Assembly: GCA_937900065.1 (NCBI GenBank)
Contig: CALCDS010000207.1
Span: 1 to 5,482, forward strand
DNA length: 5,482 nucleotides
Reading direction: 5' to 3'
DNA from: an uncultured Clostridiaceae bacterium
GTDB taxonomy: Bacteria > Bacillota > Clostridia > Clostridiales > Oxobacteraceae
Shown: one piece after another, positions 1 to 5,482 of the stretch
Position numbering within the stretch: position 1 is the stretch's first letter
Layout of the letters: each line of letters opens with the position of its first letter
Notes under the pieces: model-generated
What the model was told of the DNA's origin: nothing
Databases searched by the model: none
Seen by the model: the letters and a program-made list of their open reading frames with translations, nothing else
Made by a program: the position numbers and the translations under genes

Positions 1-1952
1 AAACATTTATAAATCTGAAATAAAAGAAAAACATGACTCTTACGATCAGGAATGCTTAAACAAAGAACAAACTTTATATTTATTTTATTTTCCATCTGAA
101 TAGTATTTGCCAGACGAACCATGCTTACGCCCAATTTCAATGCGCCATCGTGAGGTCCAGCATGTGCAATCACAAATCCGGGTTCAAAAACAATATATGG
201 ACCATTTTCATGAATCAATTGAATCATAGTTTCGATATAAGAAGACGTAATATATCCCTTGTTCAGTAAAATATCCCCGGATATACGCAATGCGTCTTCC
301 AATGTTTTTGTTTTTGCATCAAGCATAATATGCTCTGGCTTTAACATTTTATAAAAATATGATTTTTCATTTGTTTCCGGCCCACGCATGTAGCGTTTAT
401 TTAATGCATTGATATGTTTAACTGAATCATCATGTTCTGACGTAATCATTTGGTACTCTTTTATATAATTTTGAATTCTACTTATTACGGTTTTTTGCTT
501 TGAGAGTTTATTGATTTTATGAAGAAATTCTTGCATCTTATCTAAATCTTTCTGTAAAAACATTGGACTGACAACGACAACTGGCAGCTTAACATTTTCT
601 AGAGGAACAGTCGAAATGATAAAATCTGCATTAATATCATTTTTATAATTTACCATATAGGCTGGGAGCAAATCATCTATTGCCACGTTAAAATATTTAA
701 CGATTCTAGCTTTTAGCAGGAGTGAAGCGCAATTACCGTTTGGGCAAACTAAAATACAATGCAATGACCTATTCAAATTTTTATTGGCTTCTACAATAGC
801 CGCAAAGTGCATAACAATATAAGACATCTCATTATCGCTTATCTTTTTATCGTTTATCTCTTCAATTATATGTATATTTTTTCTCACAGAAGCGAAAATA
901 TCAGGATAAATTATTTCCAGTTCATTGTAAAAAGGATTGGGTTGAAGATTTAAATCTGCTTTCAAACTGGAAAGCGTCGAAATTATATGATTGCATAAAA
1001 GATTATAGTTTTGATATCTCACTTGCTGCAAAATATCCAAATCCGCGCATACATTCCAAATAAAAGCAAGAATTTTTATCTGTTCGTCTCCTTCGGATTC
1101 ACAATTTTCATATTCCTTTCCCTGTTCAAAAACTTCCTCTAATGTCTTGTTAAATGCACTTAACTCAGAATCATTAATTTCTTCTTTTGGAAAATAATTT
1201 TTTGATAATTGTTCCAATAAAAGTCTATATCTCTGATCAACTGTTTGAGTAATCCGCTCTTGTAATTTATGTCCTTGTTGAATTCTATTAATAATTATCA
1301 AAATAGTATTTAAAATTTTCTTGAAAGATTTATCAGTAAAAGGAAGCTTCCCCTGTTCTATCTGATTGACTATTTGCAAATAAATTAAATTGATATCAAC
1401 ATTTCCTGCAATTTGTTTATCCAATAACATGATATACGTTCGGTTGCTGCTTAAAAATTCCTGATTGACTATATCATTTAAGTATCTTCGCACTTGTTTT
1501 TCTGTGCCCAAGATTCTAAAACCATAGTTGGTTTTAGAATCTAATTTTAAGTTATACTTTCGAATTATTTTACTCATGGTTTTCATATCATTGATGATTG
1601 TTCCCCTGCTAACAGAAAGATTATCCGATAATTCTTTTGCCGTTTTATAATCATTCGAATACAATAGTATGATTGAGGCTATAATTGAACGTTCTTTACT
1701 AGACATTTTATATTTGTAAGAATCTGACTCCTTCATAAGATTCATGCTGATTTTAACGAATTTTTCATATTCACTAGGTTCAACCGTATCATGATCGATA
1801 GTTATAATTTTGCATTTCATTTCATGATTTAGTTCATCAACATCATTTTTTAAGGTGCGATATGAAATATTAAACTCTTCCAGAAACTCATTCACATAGA
1901 CTCTTCTGACATTTTGTAATGCTGTAATTAAAATGCTTTGTCTATAATTCAA
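1..1952 (-). CDS. PRD-domain PTS-responsive transcriptional regulator (BglG/MtlR/LicR-like), C-terminus cut by window edge
   Basis: The frame is open for 650 codons from a TTG at 1952 to the left edge, with no stop or frameshift. The TTG is chosen because GAGGTGAT (1957-1964) lies just upstream and no ATG is nearby. Domains read from my translation: first HTH about residues 4-45; Mga-like winged HTH about 84-160, ending in a GFRILGTE wing; PRD1 about 175-310; PRD2 about 315-390 with histidines H322 (CNHI) and H382 (MHF); a GatB-like EIIB domain about 395-485 with a cysteine loop VCPNGNCAS (C403); and an EIIA domain from about 540 with the likely phospho-histidine H597 (IAHAGPHDG). Family members of this layout are usually near 690 residues, so roughly 40 are missing. 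Such proteins are cytoplasmic DNA-binding activators whose activity is set by HPr- and EII-dependent phosphorylation; antitermination is less likely because the N-terminus is HTH rather than an RNA-binding CAT domain. It lies 33 nt after the EIIA gene and is probably co-transcribed. PRD1 seems to lack its histidines (T216 where one is expected). Confidence 0.93.
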   Translation of the reverse strand, partial: MNYRQSILITALQNVRRVYVNEFLEEFNISYRTLKNDVDELNHEMKCKIITIDHDTVEPSEYEKFVKISMNLMKESDSYKYKMSSKERSIIASIILLYSNDYKTAKELSDNLSVSRGTIINDMKTMSKIIRKYNLKLDSKTNYGFRILGTEKQVRRYLNDIVNQEFLSSNRTYIMLLDKQIAGNVDINLIYLQIVNQIEQGKLPFTDKSFKKILNTILIIINRIQQGHKLQERITQTVDQRYRLLLEQLSKNYFPKEEINDSELSAFNKTLEEVFEQGKEYENCESEGDEQIKILAFIWNVCADLDILQQVRYQNYNLLCNHIISTLSSLKADLNLQPNPFYNELEIIYPDIFASVRKNIHIIEEINDKKISDNEMSYIVMHFAAIVEANKNLNRSLHCILVCPNGNCASLLLKARIVKYFNVAIDDLLPAYMVNYKNDINADFIISTVPLENVKLPVVVVSPMFLQKDLDKMQEFLHKINKLSKQKTVISRIQNYIKEYQMITSEHDDSVKHINALNKRYMRGPETNEKSYFYKMLKPEHIMLDAKTKTLEDALRISGDILLNKGYITSSYIETMIQLIHENGPYIVFEPGFVIAHAGPHDGALKLGVSMVRLANTIQMENKINIKFVLCLSIPDRKSHVFLLFQIYKC

Positions 1953-1956
1953 TTAT

Positions 1957-1980
1957 ATCACCTCTAAATACTGGATTTAG
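1957..1980 (-). promoter_or_regulatory. Regulator ribosome binding site with a small hairpin touching it
   Basis: GAGGTGAT at 1957-1964 is the Shine-Dalgarno site that fixes the TTG start at 1952. Directly upstream on the minus strand, CTAAAT (1975-1980 read in reverse) and ATTTAG (1964-1969) form a 6-bp stem with a 5-nt loop, sharing its last G with the site. The stem is seen in the sequence; any effect on translation is inference, and a short AT stem like this is weak. Confidence 0.4.
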
Positions 1981-1985
1981 TGAAA

Positions 1986-2429
1986 CTAATGTTCGCTGCT
2001 TATATACTCAACAATTGCTGTTTTTAAATCATCTATATTAATAGAAGATATTTTTTTCAGAAATTCATCATTTTGAAACATACGAATAATCTTGGATAGA
2101 ACCTGAATATGTTCCCTCTTATCGTGAATTGCCAAATTCAGCACATATTGCACGGAAACAGATTGGTTTGGATCCTCCATATTCATAAATACACAAGGTT
2201 GCTTTAACCTAAGAATGCAAACAGCAGAACAATTGACATGCTCTGATTCAGTATGTGGTATAGCAATAGGTATGGGGGTATTCAGTCCTGTTGGAAATTG
2301 TTTCTCTCTATCTATACAACCTTCTTTAAAACTAGTTTTAACATATCCTTTTTCAAAAAGTGCATGAGCCGTTAATCCAATTGCCTCTTGCCAATTTTTT
2401 GCACTGCCATCTATCACTTCAATTTTCAT
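1986..2429 (-). CDS. PTS sugar transporter subunit IIA, GatA (galactitol/fructose-mannitol superfamily) type
   Basis: A 147-residue, single-domain cytoplasmic phosphocarrier. EIIA takes phosphate from HPr on a histidine and passes it to its cognate EIIB. The signature FPTGLNT (45-51) followed by IAIPHTESEHV places the active-site histidine at H59 and matches the GatA subgroup; the length is right for a free EIIA. The ATG at 2429 is preceded by AGAAGGA (2442-2448), but the 12-nt spacing is longer than for neighbouring genes. The regulator starts 33 nt after its TAG stop, so the two are probably one transcript, and EIIA may be both transporter part and signal input to the regulator. No EIIB or EIIC gene lies in the window, so the transported sugar cannot be read. 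GatA-like EIIAs serve galactitol, pentitol and several uncharacterised systems. Confidence 0.93.
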   Translation of the reverse strand: MKIEVIDGSAKNWQEAIGLTAHALFEKGYVKTSFKEGCIDREKQFPTGLNTPIPIAIPHTESEHVNCSAVCILRLKQPCVFMNMEDPNQSVSVQYVLNLAIHDKREHIQVLSKIIRMFQNDEFLKKISSINIDDLKTAIVEYISSEH

Positions 2430-2453
2430 TTATATATACCGTCCTTCTAAATT

Positions 2454-2476
2454 AATTCTTTATTGAATTCTTTATT
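2454..2476. repeat. Tandem direct repeat, AATTCTTTATT twice
   Basis: AATTCTTTATT occurs at 2454-2464 and again at 2466-2476, a 12-nt period, just upstream of the EIIA ribosome binding site. It may be a chance product of AT-rich sequence or a protein-binding site. Only the repeat itself is observed. Confidence 0.5.
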
Positions 2477-2570
2477 TAATATTTTGATTCGATGAATAAA
2501 ACTAACAAGAGGATGAATTTTGAATATAAATCACTTAATTTTTCTTTAGATATTTCATGTATAATGATTA

Positions 2571-2598
2571 ATATTAACACATATTATGTTAATTACAA
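2571..2598 (-). promoter_or_regulatory. Candidate promoter with overlapping inverted repeat, for EIIA and regulator
   Basis: On the minus strand TTGTAA (2593-2598) and TAATAT (2571-2576) are 16 nt apart, and the -10 is preceded by TG one base earlier (extended -10). Each hexamer matches 4 of 6 sigma-A consensus bases. An inverted repeat with 7-bp arms, ATTAACA (2573-2579) and TGTTAAT (2587-2593), covers the spacer and touches both hexamers, as an operator would. It would give a leader of about 130 nt ahead of the EIIA start. In such AT-rich DNA chance promoters are common, so this is tentative. Confidence 0.35.
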
Positions 2599-2688
2599 AA
2601 TATATAACATGGTGAATAATTATTAGCCTTTATCTATACTCAAAAATCATCCTATTTTTAATGCAGCAATATTTTACAATTCAGTTAA

Positions 2689-3336
2689 TCATTCAAAAAA
2701 TGAATCAACAGCTTTGATAATATCATTTTTAAAAACATAACTTCCAGATACAAGGACGTCTGCCCCGGCTTGAGCACATAATTTTCCTGTTTCCTGATTA
2801 ATACCGCCGTCAACCTGAATCAAATAGTTGTATTTTTCTTTTTTTCTGATCTCATATAGCCACCGTATCTTCTCAACTGCATCTTTTCTGAATTTTTGTC
2901 CTCCAAAACCCGGTTCAATAGACATGACAAGAACAAGATCCGCTTCTTTTAAATAAGGTAAATATTCAGTTACCGGCGTTTCTGGCCGTAAAGTTATACC
3001 TGCTTGTACATCATGAGATTTTATATATTTTATTAGTTTCAAATTACGGTCAACATCATCGACTGCGTCCAAATGGAATGTGATTCCATCTGCACCTTCA
3101 TTTATAAATATATCTGCATAATACTCCGGGTTAGAAATAACAAAATGCACGTCAGTAAAAAGCGATGTACTGCGTTTTACAGCTTTAAAAATATCTATAC
3201 CAAAAGTAATATTTTTTACAAAATGACCATCCATAACATCAATATGAATCCACTTTGCTTTACTTTTTTCTACAGTTTGAAGTTGTTGTTCCAGTTTCGA
3301 GAAATCTGCACTTAAAATTGATGGTGAGATAATCAT
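2689..3336 (-). CDS. rpe: Ribulose-phosphate 3-epimerase family protein
   Basis: A 215-residue TIM-barrel enzyme of normal length for the family, cytoplasmic. Ribulose-phosphate 3-epimerase interconverts D-ribulose 5-phosphate and D-xylulose 5-phosphate through a metal-bound enediolate. Visible motifs: SPSILSADF (4-12); HIDVMDGHFV with metal ligands H31 and D33; H64 in DVHFVI; the phosphate-binding loop PGFGGQKF (142-149); and VDGGIN with D176. All four metal ligands and both acid/base aspartates are present, so it should be active. Differences from the usual consensus are K41 where proline is common (HFVPN), E141 before the PGFGGQ loop where Asn or Asp is usual, and HFVI for HLMI. A related substrate, as in D-allulose-6-phosphate 3-epimerase (AlsE), is therefore possible. 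The ATG at 3336 has a strong GGAGG (3346-3350), and the gene follows the dehydrogenase by 24 nt, so they are co-transcribed. This is probably a pathway-specific copy rather than the housekeeping one. Confidence 0.93.
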   Translation of the reverse strand: MIISPSILSADFSKLEQQLQTVEKSKAKWIHIDVMDGHFVKNITFGIDIFKAVKRSTSLFTDVHFVISNPEYYADIFINEGADGITFHLDAVDDVDRNLKLIKYIKSHDVQAGITLRPETPVTEYLPYLKEADLVLVMSIEPGFGGQKFRKDAVEKIRWLYEIRKKEKYNYLIQVDGGINQETGKLCAQAGADVLVSGSYVFKNDIIKAVDSFFE

Positions 3337-3360
3337 TATATTATTCCTCCTTAGTAATCT

Positions 3361-4287
3361 TTATTTTTCTAGCTTTAAGCTTTCAATAATATTTTTGACA
3401 GCCATCATTGAAACCTGATCAATTGCACCACGGCTGACTGCTGCATTATGTGGAGTTAGAATAACATTTTCATATTTAAATAAACGTTTATCAAAATGAG
3501 GCTCATCAGGATGTACATCTAATCCAACTGCAAATATCTTCTTTTTATCTAAATATTCAATAAGCGCATCATTATCGAGCAGGGTTGCACGTGCTGTATT
3601 GATAATGATTACATCCTGTTTCATTTCTCCGAATTCTTTATAAGATAAAAGCGGTTTCGTGTTAAGAGATGGAACATGAAGTGTGATAATATCTGATTGC
3701 TTAATAACATCTTCAAAATTCATCTTTTTAATATTGTAGTTTTTTACAAATGCTTCATCGTAATAAATATCATGAGCAATCAAATTAACATCAAACGATG
3801 ATAACTTTTGGGCAACTTTTTTCCCAATAGTTCCTAATCCGATTATGCCAATGGTTTTGCCGCTTAAGTCCATTCCCTCTACCTTTTTCCATAATCCTTG
3901 TTTAGCATAGCCATTAGATGTGCATACTCCCTTCAATGCTGCCAACATAAGGGTTACAGCAAATTCTGCCACAGCATTGCTGTTTGCATTTTTAGCTATG
4001 GTAACCTTGATGCCTTTCTCTCTGCAATAATCCTTATCTATGTTATCTGTACCAACCCCATAACGAGATATAACCTTTAACTTTGGTGCTGCATCTATTA
4101 CTGTCTTGTTCATTATTTCAGTACTTAAAATGACGGCATCAGCATCTTTTATTTGGCCAATCAATTCTTCCTCTGTCATCATTCTGTGATATGGATTCAA
4201 AACCACTTCCAATCCATATCTTTCTAATATCTTTTTTGGCTCTTGACTGTATTTGCCAAAACTGTTTGATGTGACTAATACTTTCAA
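3361..4287 (-). CDS. D-isomer-specific 2-hydroxyacid dehydrogenase (phosphoglycerate dehydrogenase-like)
   Basis: A NAD(P)-dependent oxidoreductase of 308 residues, interconverting a D-2-hydroxyacid and its 2-keto acid. The start is placed at a TTG (4287), because GGAGG (4296-4300) sits 8 nt upstream and the protein then opens with the typical KVLVTSNSFG strand; the earlier in-frame ATG at 4371 would add 28 unlike, lysine-rich residues. Numbered from the TTG: SRYGVGTDNID (about 74-84), Rossmann loop GLGTIG (150-155) with D173 at the end of the second strand, favouring NAD over NADP, then the catalytic triad R233 (NTARATLL), E262 (DVHPDEP) and H280 (TPHNAA). There is no C-terminal ACT domain, so it is a short PGDH-like enzyme without classic serine feedback. 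Its place between an aldolase and a sugar-phosphate epimerase argues for a catabolic sugar-acid role rather than serine synthesis, but the substrate is not readable from sequence. Confidence 0.92.
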   Translation of the reverse strand: MKVLVTSNSFGKYSQEPKKILERYGLEVVLNPYHRMMTEEELIGQIKDADAVILSTEIMNKTVIDAAPKLKVISRYGVGTDNIDKDYCREKGIKVTIAKNANSNAVAEFAVTLMLAALKGVCTSNGYAKQGLWKKVEGMDLSGKTIGIIGLGTIGKKVAQKLSSFDVNLIAHDIYYDEAFVKNYNIKKMNFEDVIKQSDIITLHVPSLNTKPLLSYKEFGEMKQDVIIINTARATLLDNDALIEYLDKKKIFAVGLDVHPDEPHFDKRLFKYENVILTPHNAAVSRGAIDQVSMMAVKNIIESLKLEK

Positions 4288-4295
4288 AATGATAA

Positions 4296-4300
4296 CCTCC
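4296..4300 (-). promoter_or_regulatory. Ribosome binding site deciding the TTG start of the dehydrogenase
   Basis: GGAGG lies 8 nt before TTG at 4287. No comparable site precedes the upstream in-frame ATG at 4371, whose own leader lies inside the hairpin region. Confidence 0.75.
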
Positions 4301-4331
4301 AGACCTATATTTTTATTATGATTTTTCTTTT

Positions 4332-4360
4332 TATATATTTTGAATTTTTCATGATTGCAA
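4332..4360 (-). promoter_or_regulatory. Candidate promoter for dehydrogenase and epimerase
   Basis: On the minus strand TTGCAA (4355-4360) is followed after exactly 17 nt by TATATA (4332-4337); shifting by two bases gives TATAAA (4330-4335) with a 19-nt spacer. Each hexamer is a 4-of-6 or better match. It lies between the hairpin at 4377-4413 and the dehydrogenase start, leaving a leader of about 35-40 nt with a good ribosome binding site. It would make dehydrogenase and epimerase a separately startable unit. Chance occurrence in AT-rich DNA cannot be excluded. Confidence 0.4.
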
Positions 4361-4376
4361 AAAATATGCAAAGAAT

Positions 4377-4413
4377 AGAAGAAGCAATGGATCTAAATGA
4401 TCTTGCTTCTTCT
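4377..4413 (-). terminator. Strong intergenic hairpin after the aldolase gene, possible terminator or attenuator
   Basis: AGAAGAAGCAA (4377-4387) and TTGCTTCTTCT (4403-4413) are perfect 11-bp complements. Inside, GATC (4390-4393) can pair with GATC (4399-4402), extending the stem past a 2-nt bulge and leaving a 5-nt loop. On the minus strand it begins 19 nt after the aldolase stop and is followed by ATTCTTTGC and then ATATTTTTT. The U-tract is broken, so termination may be partial; it could instead be an RNA-stabilising or processing hairpin. On the plus strand no T-run follows. Confidence 0.5.
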
Positions 4414-4432
4414 AAATGACGAACTATTATAA

Positions 4433-5320
4433 TTAAATTAGATGAAAATACTTAAGCATTTCTTTGATTTTCATATCTGTTAGCTCGTCCATTTCTAAAA
4501 CAGGCTTACGAGCTGGCCCTACTGGTGCAATTTCAGCTAGTTCCATGGCTCGTTTAATCACTGAAGGATTGGTTTTTAATTTCACGACATTGCGGATCAC
4601 TTCAATATCCTGTTGTAATTTCTCGGCTTTTTTAAGATCATTCGATTTTAAGGCTTTATATAAATTTACTAATGTGTCGGTTATTACATTGCTCATTCCA
4701 GAAATAGCTCCGCTGGCTCCCATCTGGCAGCCTTTAAATATGATTGAATCAGATCCGATAAGAACGGACATATTATGCTTTTTCGCTACTTCCAGATAGC
4801 CCTTTAGGTTGTCCAAATCTCGGCTGCTGTCTTTGATACCTTTAACATTTTCAATGGAAGACAACCGTTCAAGCACGTCCGCACTGATATTTATTCCAGT
4901 GTTTCTAGGAATATTGTATAGGATCATCGGAATCTTAACGCTTTTTGCGATTGCCTTGAAATGCTGGTATAATTCTTCATCCGATATCTTTATGAAGTAA
5001 GGGGAAATGACCGAAATGGCATCCGCGCCAAGTTCCTCCGCCTTCTTTGATAACCTGATGGTTTCTCTTGTAGAGCAAGTTCCTGTCCCAACAAAAACAG
5101 GGACACGATGGTTAACGTATTTGACTACTCTTTTAGTAAATTCAATTTTTTCATCTTCATCTATAACATGGAACTCGCCATTGCTCCCTAAAATGAAGAT
5201 CCCTGAAACTCCTTTGTTGATTAAATAATCAATAAGTTTTTCTGCTGCCTCATAATTTATAGATTGATTATCATCATAATGAAATGGTGTAACCATTGGC
5301 GTAATAATTCCTTCGAACAT
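4433..5320 (-). CDS. DapA/NAL-superfamily class I aldolase (dihydrodipicolinate synthase family protein)
   Basis: A 295-residue TIM-barrel lyase of usual family length, cytoplasmic. The superfamily condenses or cleaves pyruvate and an aldehyde through a lysine Schiff base. In an upstream-ATG (5335) numbering: GSNGE (50-54), the tyrosine Y140 in YNIP, Schiff-base lysine K168 in GIKDSS, then IGSD (193-196) and GASGAISGMSN (206-216). The start is set at the ATG at 5320 because GGAGG (5329-5333) lies 8 nt before it, while the in-frame ATG at 5335 overlaps that site and has none of its own; subtract 5 from the numbers above. True lysine-pathway DapA usually has GTTGE and an arginine directly before TG (SRTG or GRTG) that binds aspartate semialdehyde; here the loops read GSNGE and PRNTG, more like 2-keto-3-deoxy-acid aldolases or other sublineages. 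With a hydroxyacid dehydrogenase and an epimerase next to it, a catabolic sugar-acid role is more likely than lysine synthesis. Some bacterial genomes annotate such genes as dapA by default. Confidence 0.92.
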   Translation of the reverse strand: MFEGIITPMVTPFHYDDNQSINYEAAEKLIDYLINKGVSGIFILGSNGEFHVIDEDEKIEFTKRVVKYVNHRVPVFVGTGTCSTRETIRLSKKAEELGADAISVISPYFIKISDEELYQHFKAIAKSVKIPMILYNIPRNTGINISADVLERLSSIENVKGIKDSSRDLDNLKGYLEVAKKHNMSVLIGSDSIIFKGCQMGASGAISGMSNVITDTLVNLYKALKSNDLKKAEKLQQDIEVIRNVVKLKTNPSVIKRAMELAEIAPVGPARKPVLEMDELTDMKIKEMLKYFHLI

Positions 5321-5328
5321 CTTATCAT

Positions 5329-5333
5329 CCTCC
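5329..5333 (-). promoter_or_regulatory. Ribosome binding site deciding the aldolase start
   Basis: GGAGG, 8 nt before the ATG at 5320. It lies inside the first codons of the alternative start at 5335, which itself has only AT-rich sequence upstream, so the shorter protein is preferred. Confidence 0.75.
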
Positions 5334-5335
5334 AT

Positions 5336-5482
5336 AATTTTTAGGCTCTATTTAACAAAGATGTTGATTTTGAGCATCCTATTTGCCTGTTCGCGCTTTT
5401 TAAGTTCTAAGGCTCATTGCCTCGTTCATCAAGAACTTTTGCAAACTCGTTTCACTCAGACAAGCAAAAGTTCTAGGATTTG
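5336..5482. other. Non-coding right end upstream of the aldolase, with unusual composition
   Basis: No coding frame is recognisable in 147 nt. The stretch is less AT-rich than the other gaps (for example GCGCGAACAGG on the minus strand) and is dense in inverted repeats. GGCTCTATTTAACAAAG (5344-5360) resembles in general style the end of an insertion sequence, but I cannot assign a family and no transposase is present. No convincing promoter for the aldolase was found, so the transcript may start further right. Confidence 0.5.
5402..5474. repeat. Cluster of three mutually complementary arms (two competing hairpins)
   Basis: AGAACTTTTGC (5432-5442) pairs perfectly with GCAAAAGTTCT (5464-5474), 11 bp around a 21-nt loop. 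The same middle arm also pairs over 7 bp with AAGTTCT (5402-5408), and that outer stem encloses a small AGGC/GCCT stem (5410-5413 with 5419-5422). The two large hairpins cannot form at once. The layout fits either a palindromic intergenic repeat element or an RNA switch in an aldolase leader; no U-tract follows on the minus strand, so a repeat element is preferred. Confidence 0.6.

Larger units (their letters stand above)
2430..2688. other. 259-nt AT-rich intergenic region between the epimerase and EIIA genes
   Basis: No coding frame of note on either strand. It is far richer in A+T than the genes beside it. It holds a possible minus-strand promoter with an overlapping inverted repeat (2571-2598), a tandem 11-nt repeat near the EIIA gene (2454-2476) and a weak all-AT stem (AAAAAT/ATTTTT) near 2641-2660. 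I see no convincing terminator after the epimerase, so read-through from upstream is possible. The size of the gap compared with the 24- and 33-nt gaps on either side suggests a separate control point for EIIA and the regulator. Confidence 0.6.

Noticed and set aside
1..1952. Possible pseudogene or frameshifted regulator, since no complete gene fits in this stretch
   Set aside because: Full reading of the minus strand gives 650 sense codons in one frame with all domains in order; it is simply cut by the window edge.
2484..2498. Catabolite-responsive element around TTGATTCGATGAATA
   Set aside because: Only the central CG fits; flanking positions do not match the cre consensus.
2641..2660. Terminator after the epimerase (AAAAAT/ATTTTT stem)
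   Set aside because: The stem is six A-T pairs with no following T-run; too weak to call.
3073..5228. Plus-strand open frames of 60-111 codons at 3073-3315, 3898-4080, 4464-4799, 4809-5000 and 5007-5228
   Set aside because: They lie wholly within minus-strand genes that have clear family motifs, and their translations show no recognisable domain.
5350..5364. Second copy of the TTAACA/TGTTAA operator (TTAACAAAGATGTTG)
   Set aside because: Arms match only over 4 bp and the spacing differs (4 against 7 nt), so similarity is probably chance.
5402..5474. CRISPR-like repeats from the recurrent AAGTTCT/AGAACTT arms
   Set aside because: The copies are inverted, short and irregularly spaced, with no repeat-spacer pattern.

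Overview
The window is AT-rich and all five genes lie on the minus strand, read right to left. Strong purine-rich Shine-Dalgarno sites, two TTG starts, a GatA-type PTS EIIA and a PRD-type PTS regulator point to a low-GC Bacillota (Firmicute). The species cannot be named from the sequence.

Order of transcription: (1) 5336-5482 is a non-coding right end with several inverted repeats that looks unlike the rest, perhaps an intergenic repeat or mobile-element remnant. (2) 4433-5320 is a DapA/NAL-superfamily Schiff-base aldolase. (3) 4288-4432 holds a hairpin followed by a possible promoter. (4) 3361-4287 is an NAD-dependent D-2-hydroxyacid dehydrogenase of the phosphoglycerate-dehydrogenase type, followed after 24 nt by (5) 2689-3336, a ribulose-phosphate 3-epimerase family enzyme. 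(6) 2430-2688 is a 259-nt very AT-rich gap with a possible promoter overlapped by an inverted repeat. (7) 1986-2429 is a stand-alone GatA-like PTS EIIA protein, followed after 33 nt by (8) 1-1952, a large PRD-containing regulator (HTH-HTH-PRD-PRD-EIIB-EIIA). This last frame is open for 650 codons and runs off the left edge, so only its C-terminal end is missing.

Read together, this is a PTS-linked carbohydrate catabolic locus under a PTS-sensing activator or antiterminator. The enzymes are an aldolase for a 2-keto-3-deoxy-type acid, a D-hydroxyacid dehydrogenase and a pentulose/hexulose-phosphate 3-epimerase. They suggest a sugar acid or unusual phosphorylated sugar rather than a plain hexitol, but the substrate is an inference. 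EIIB and EIIC are not in the window and probably lie beyond one of its edges. No RNA gene, CRISPR array or complete mobile element was seen. The individual families are known; what is less usual is the enzyme combination, the degenerate first PRD and the regulatory architecture in the gaps.
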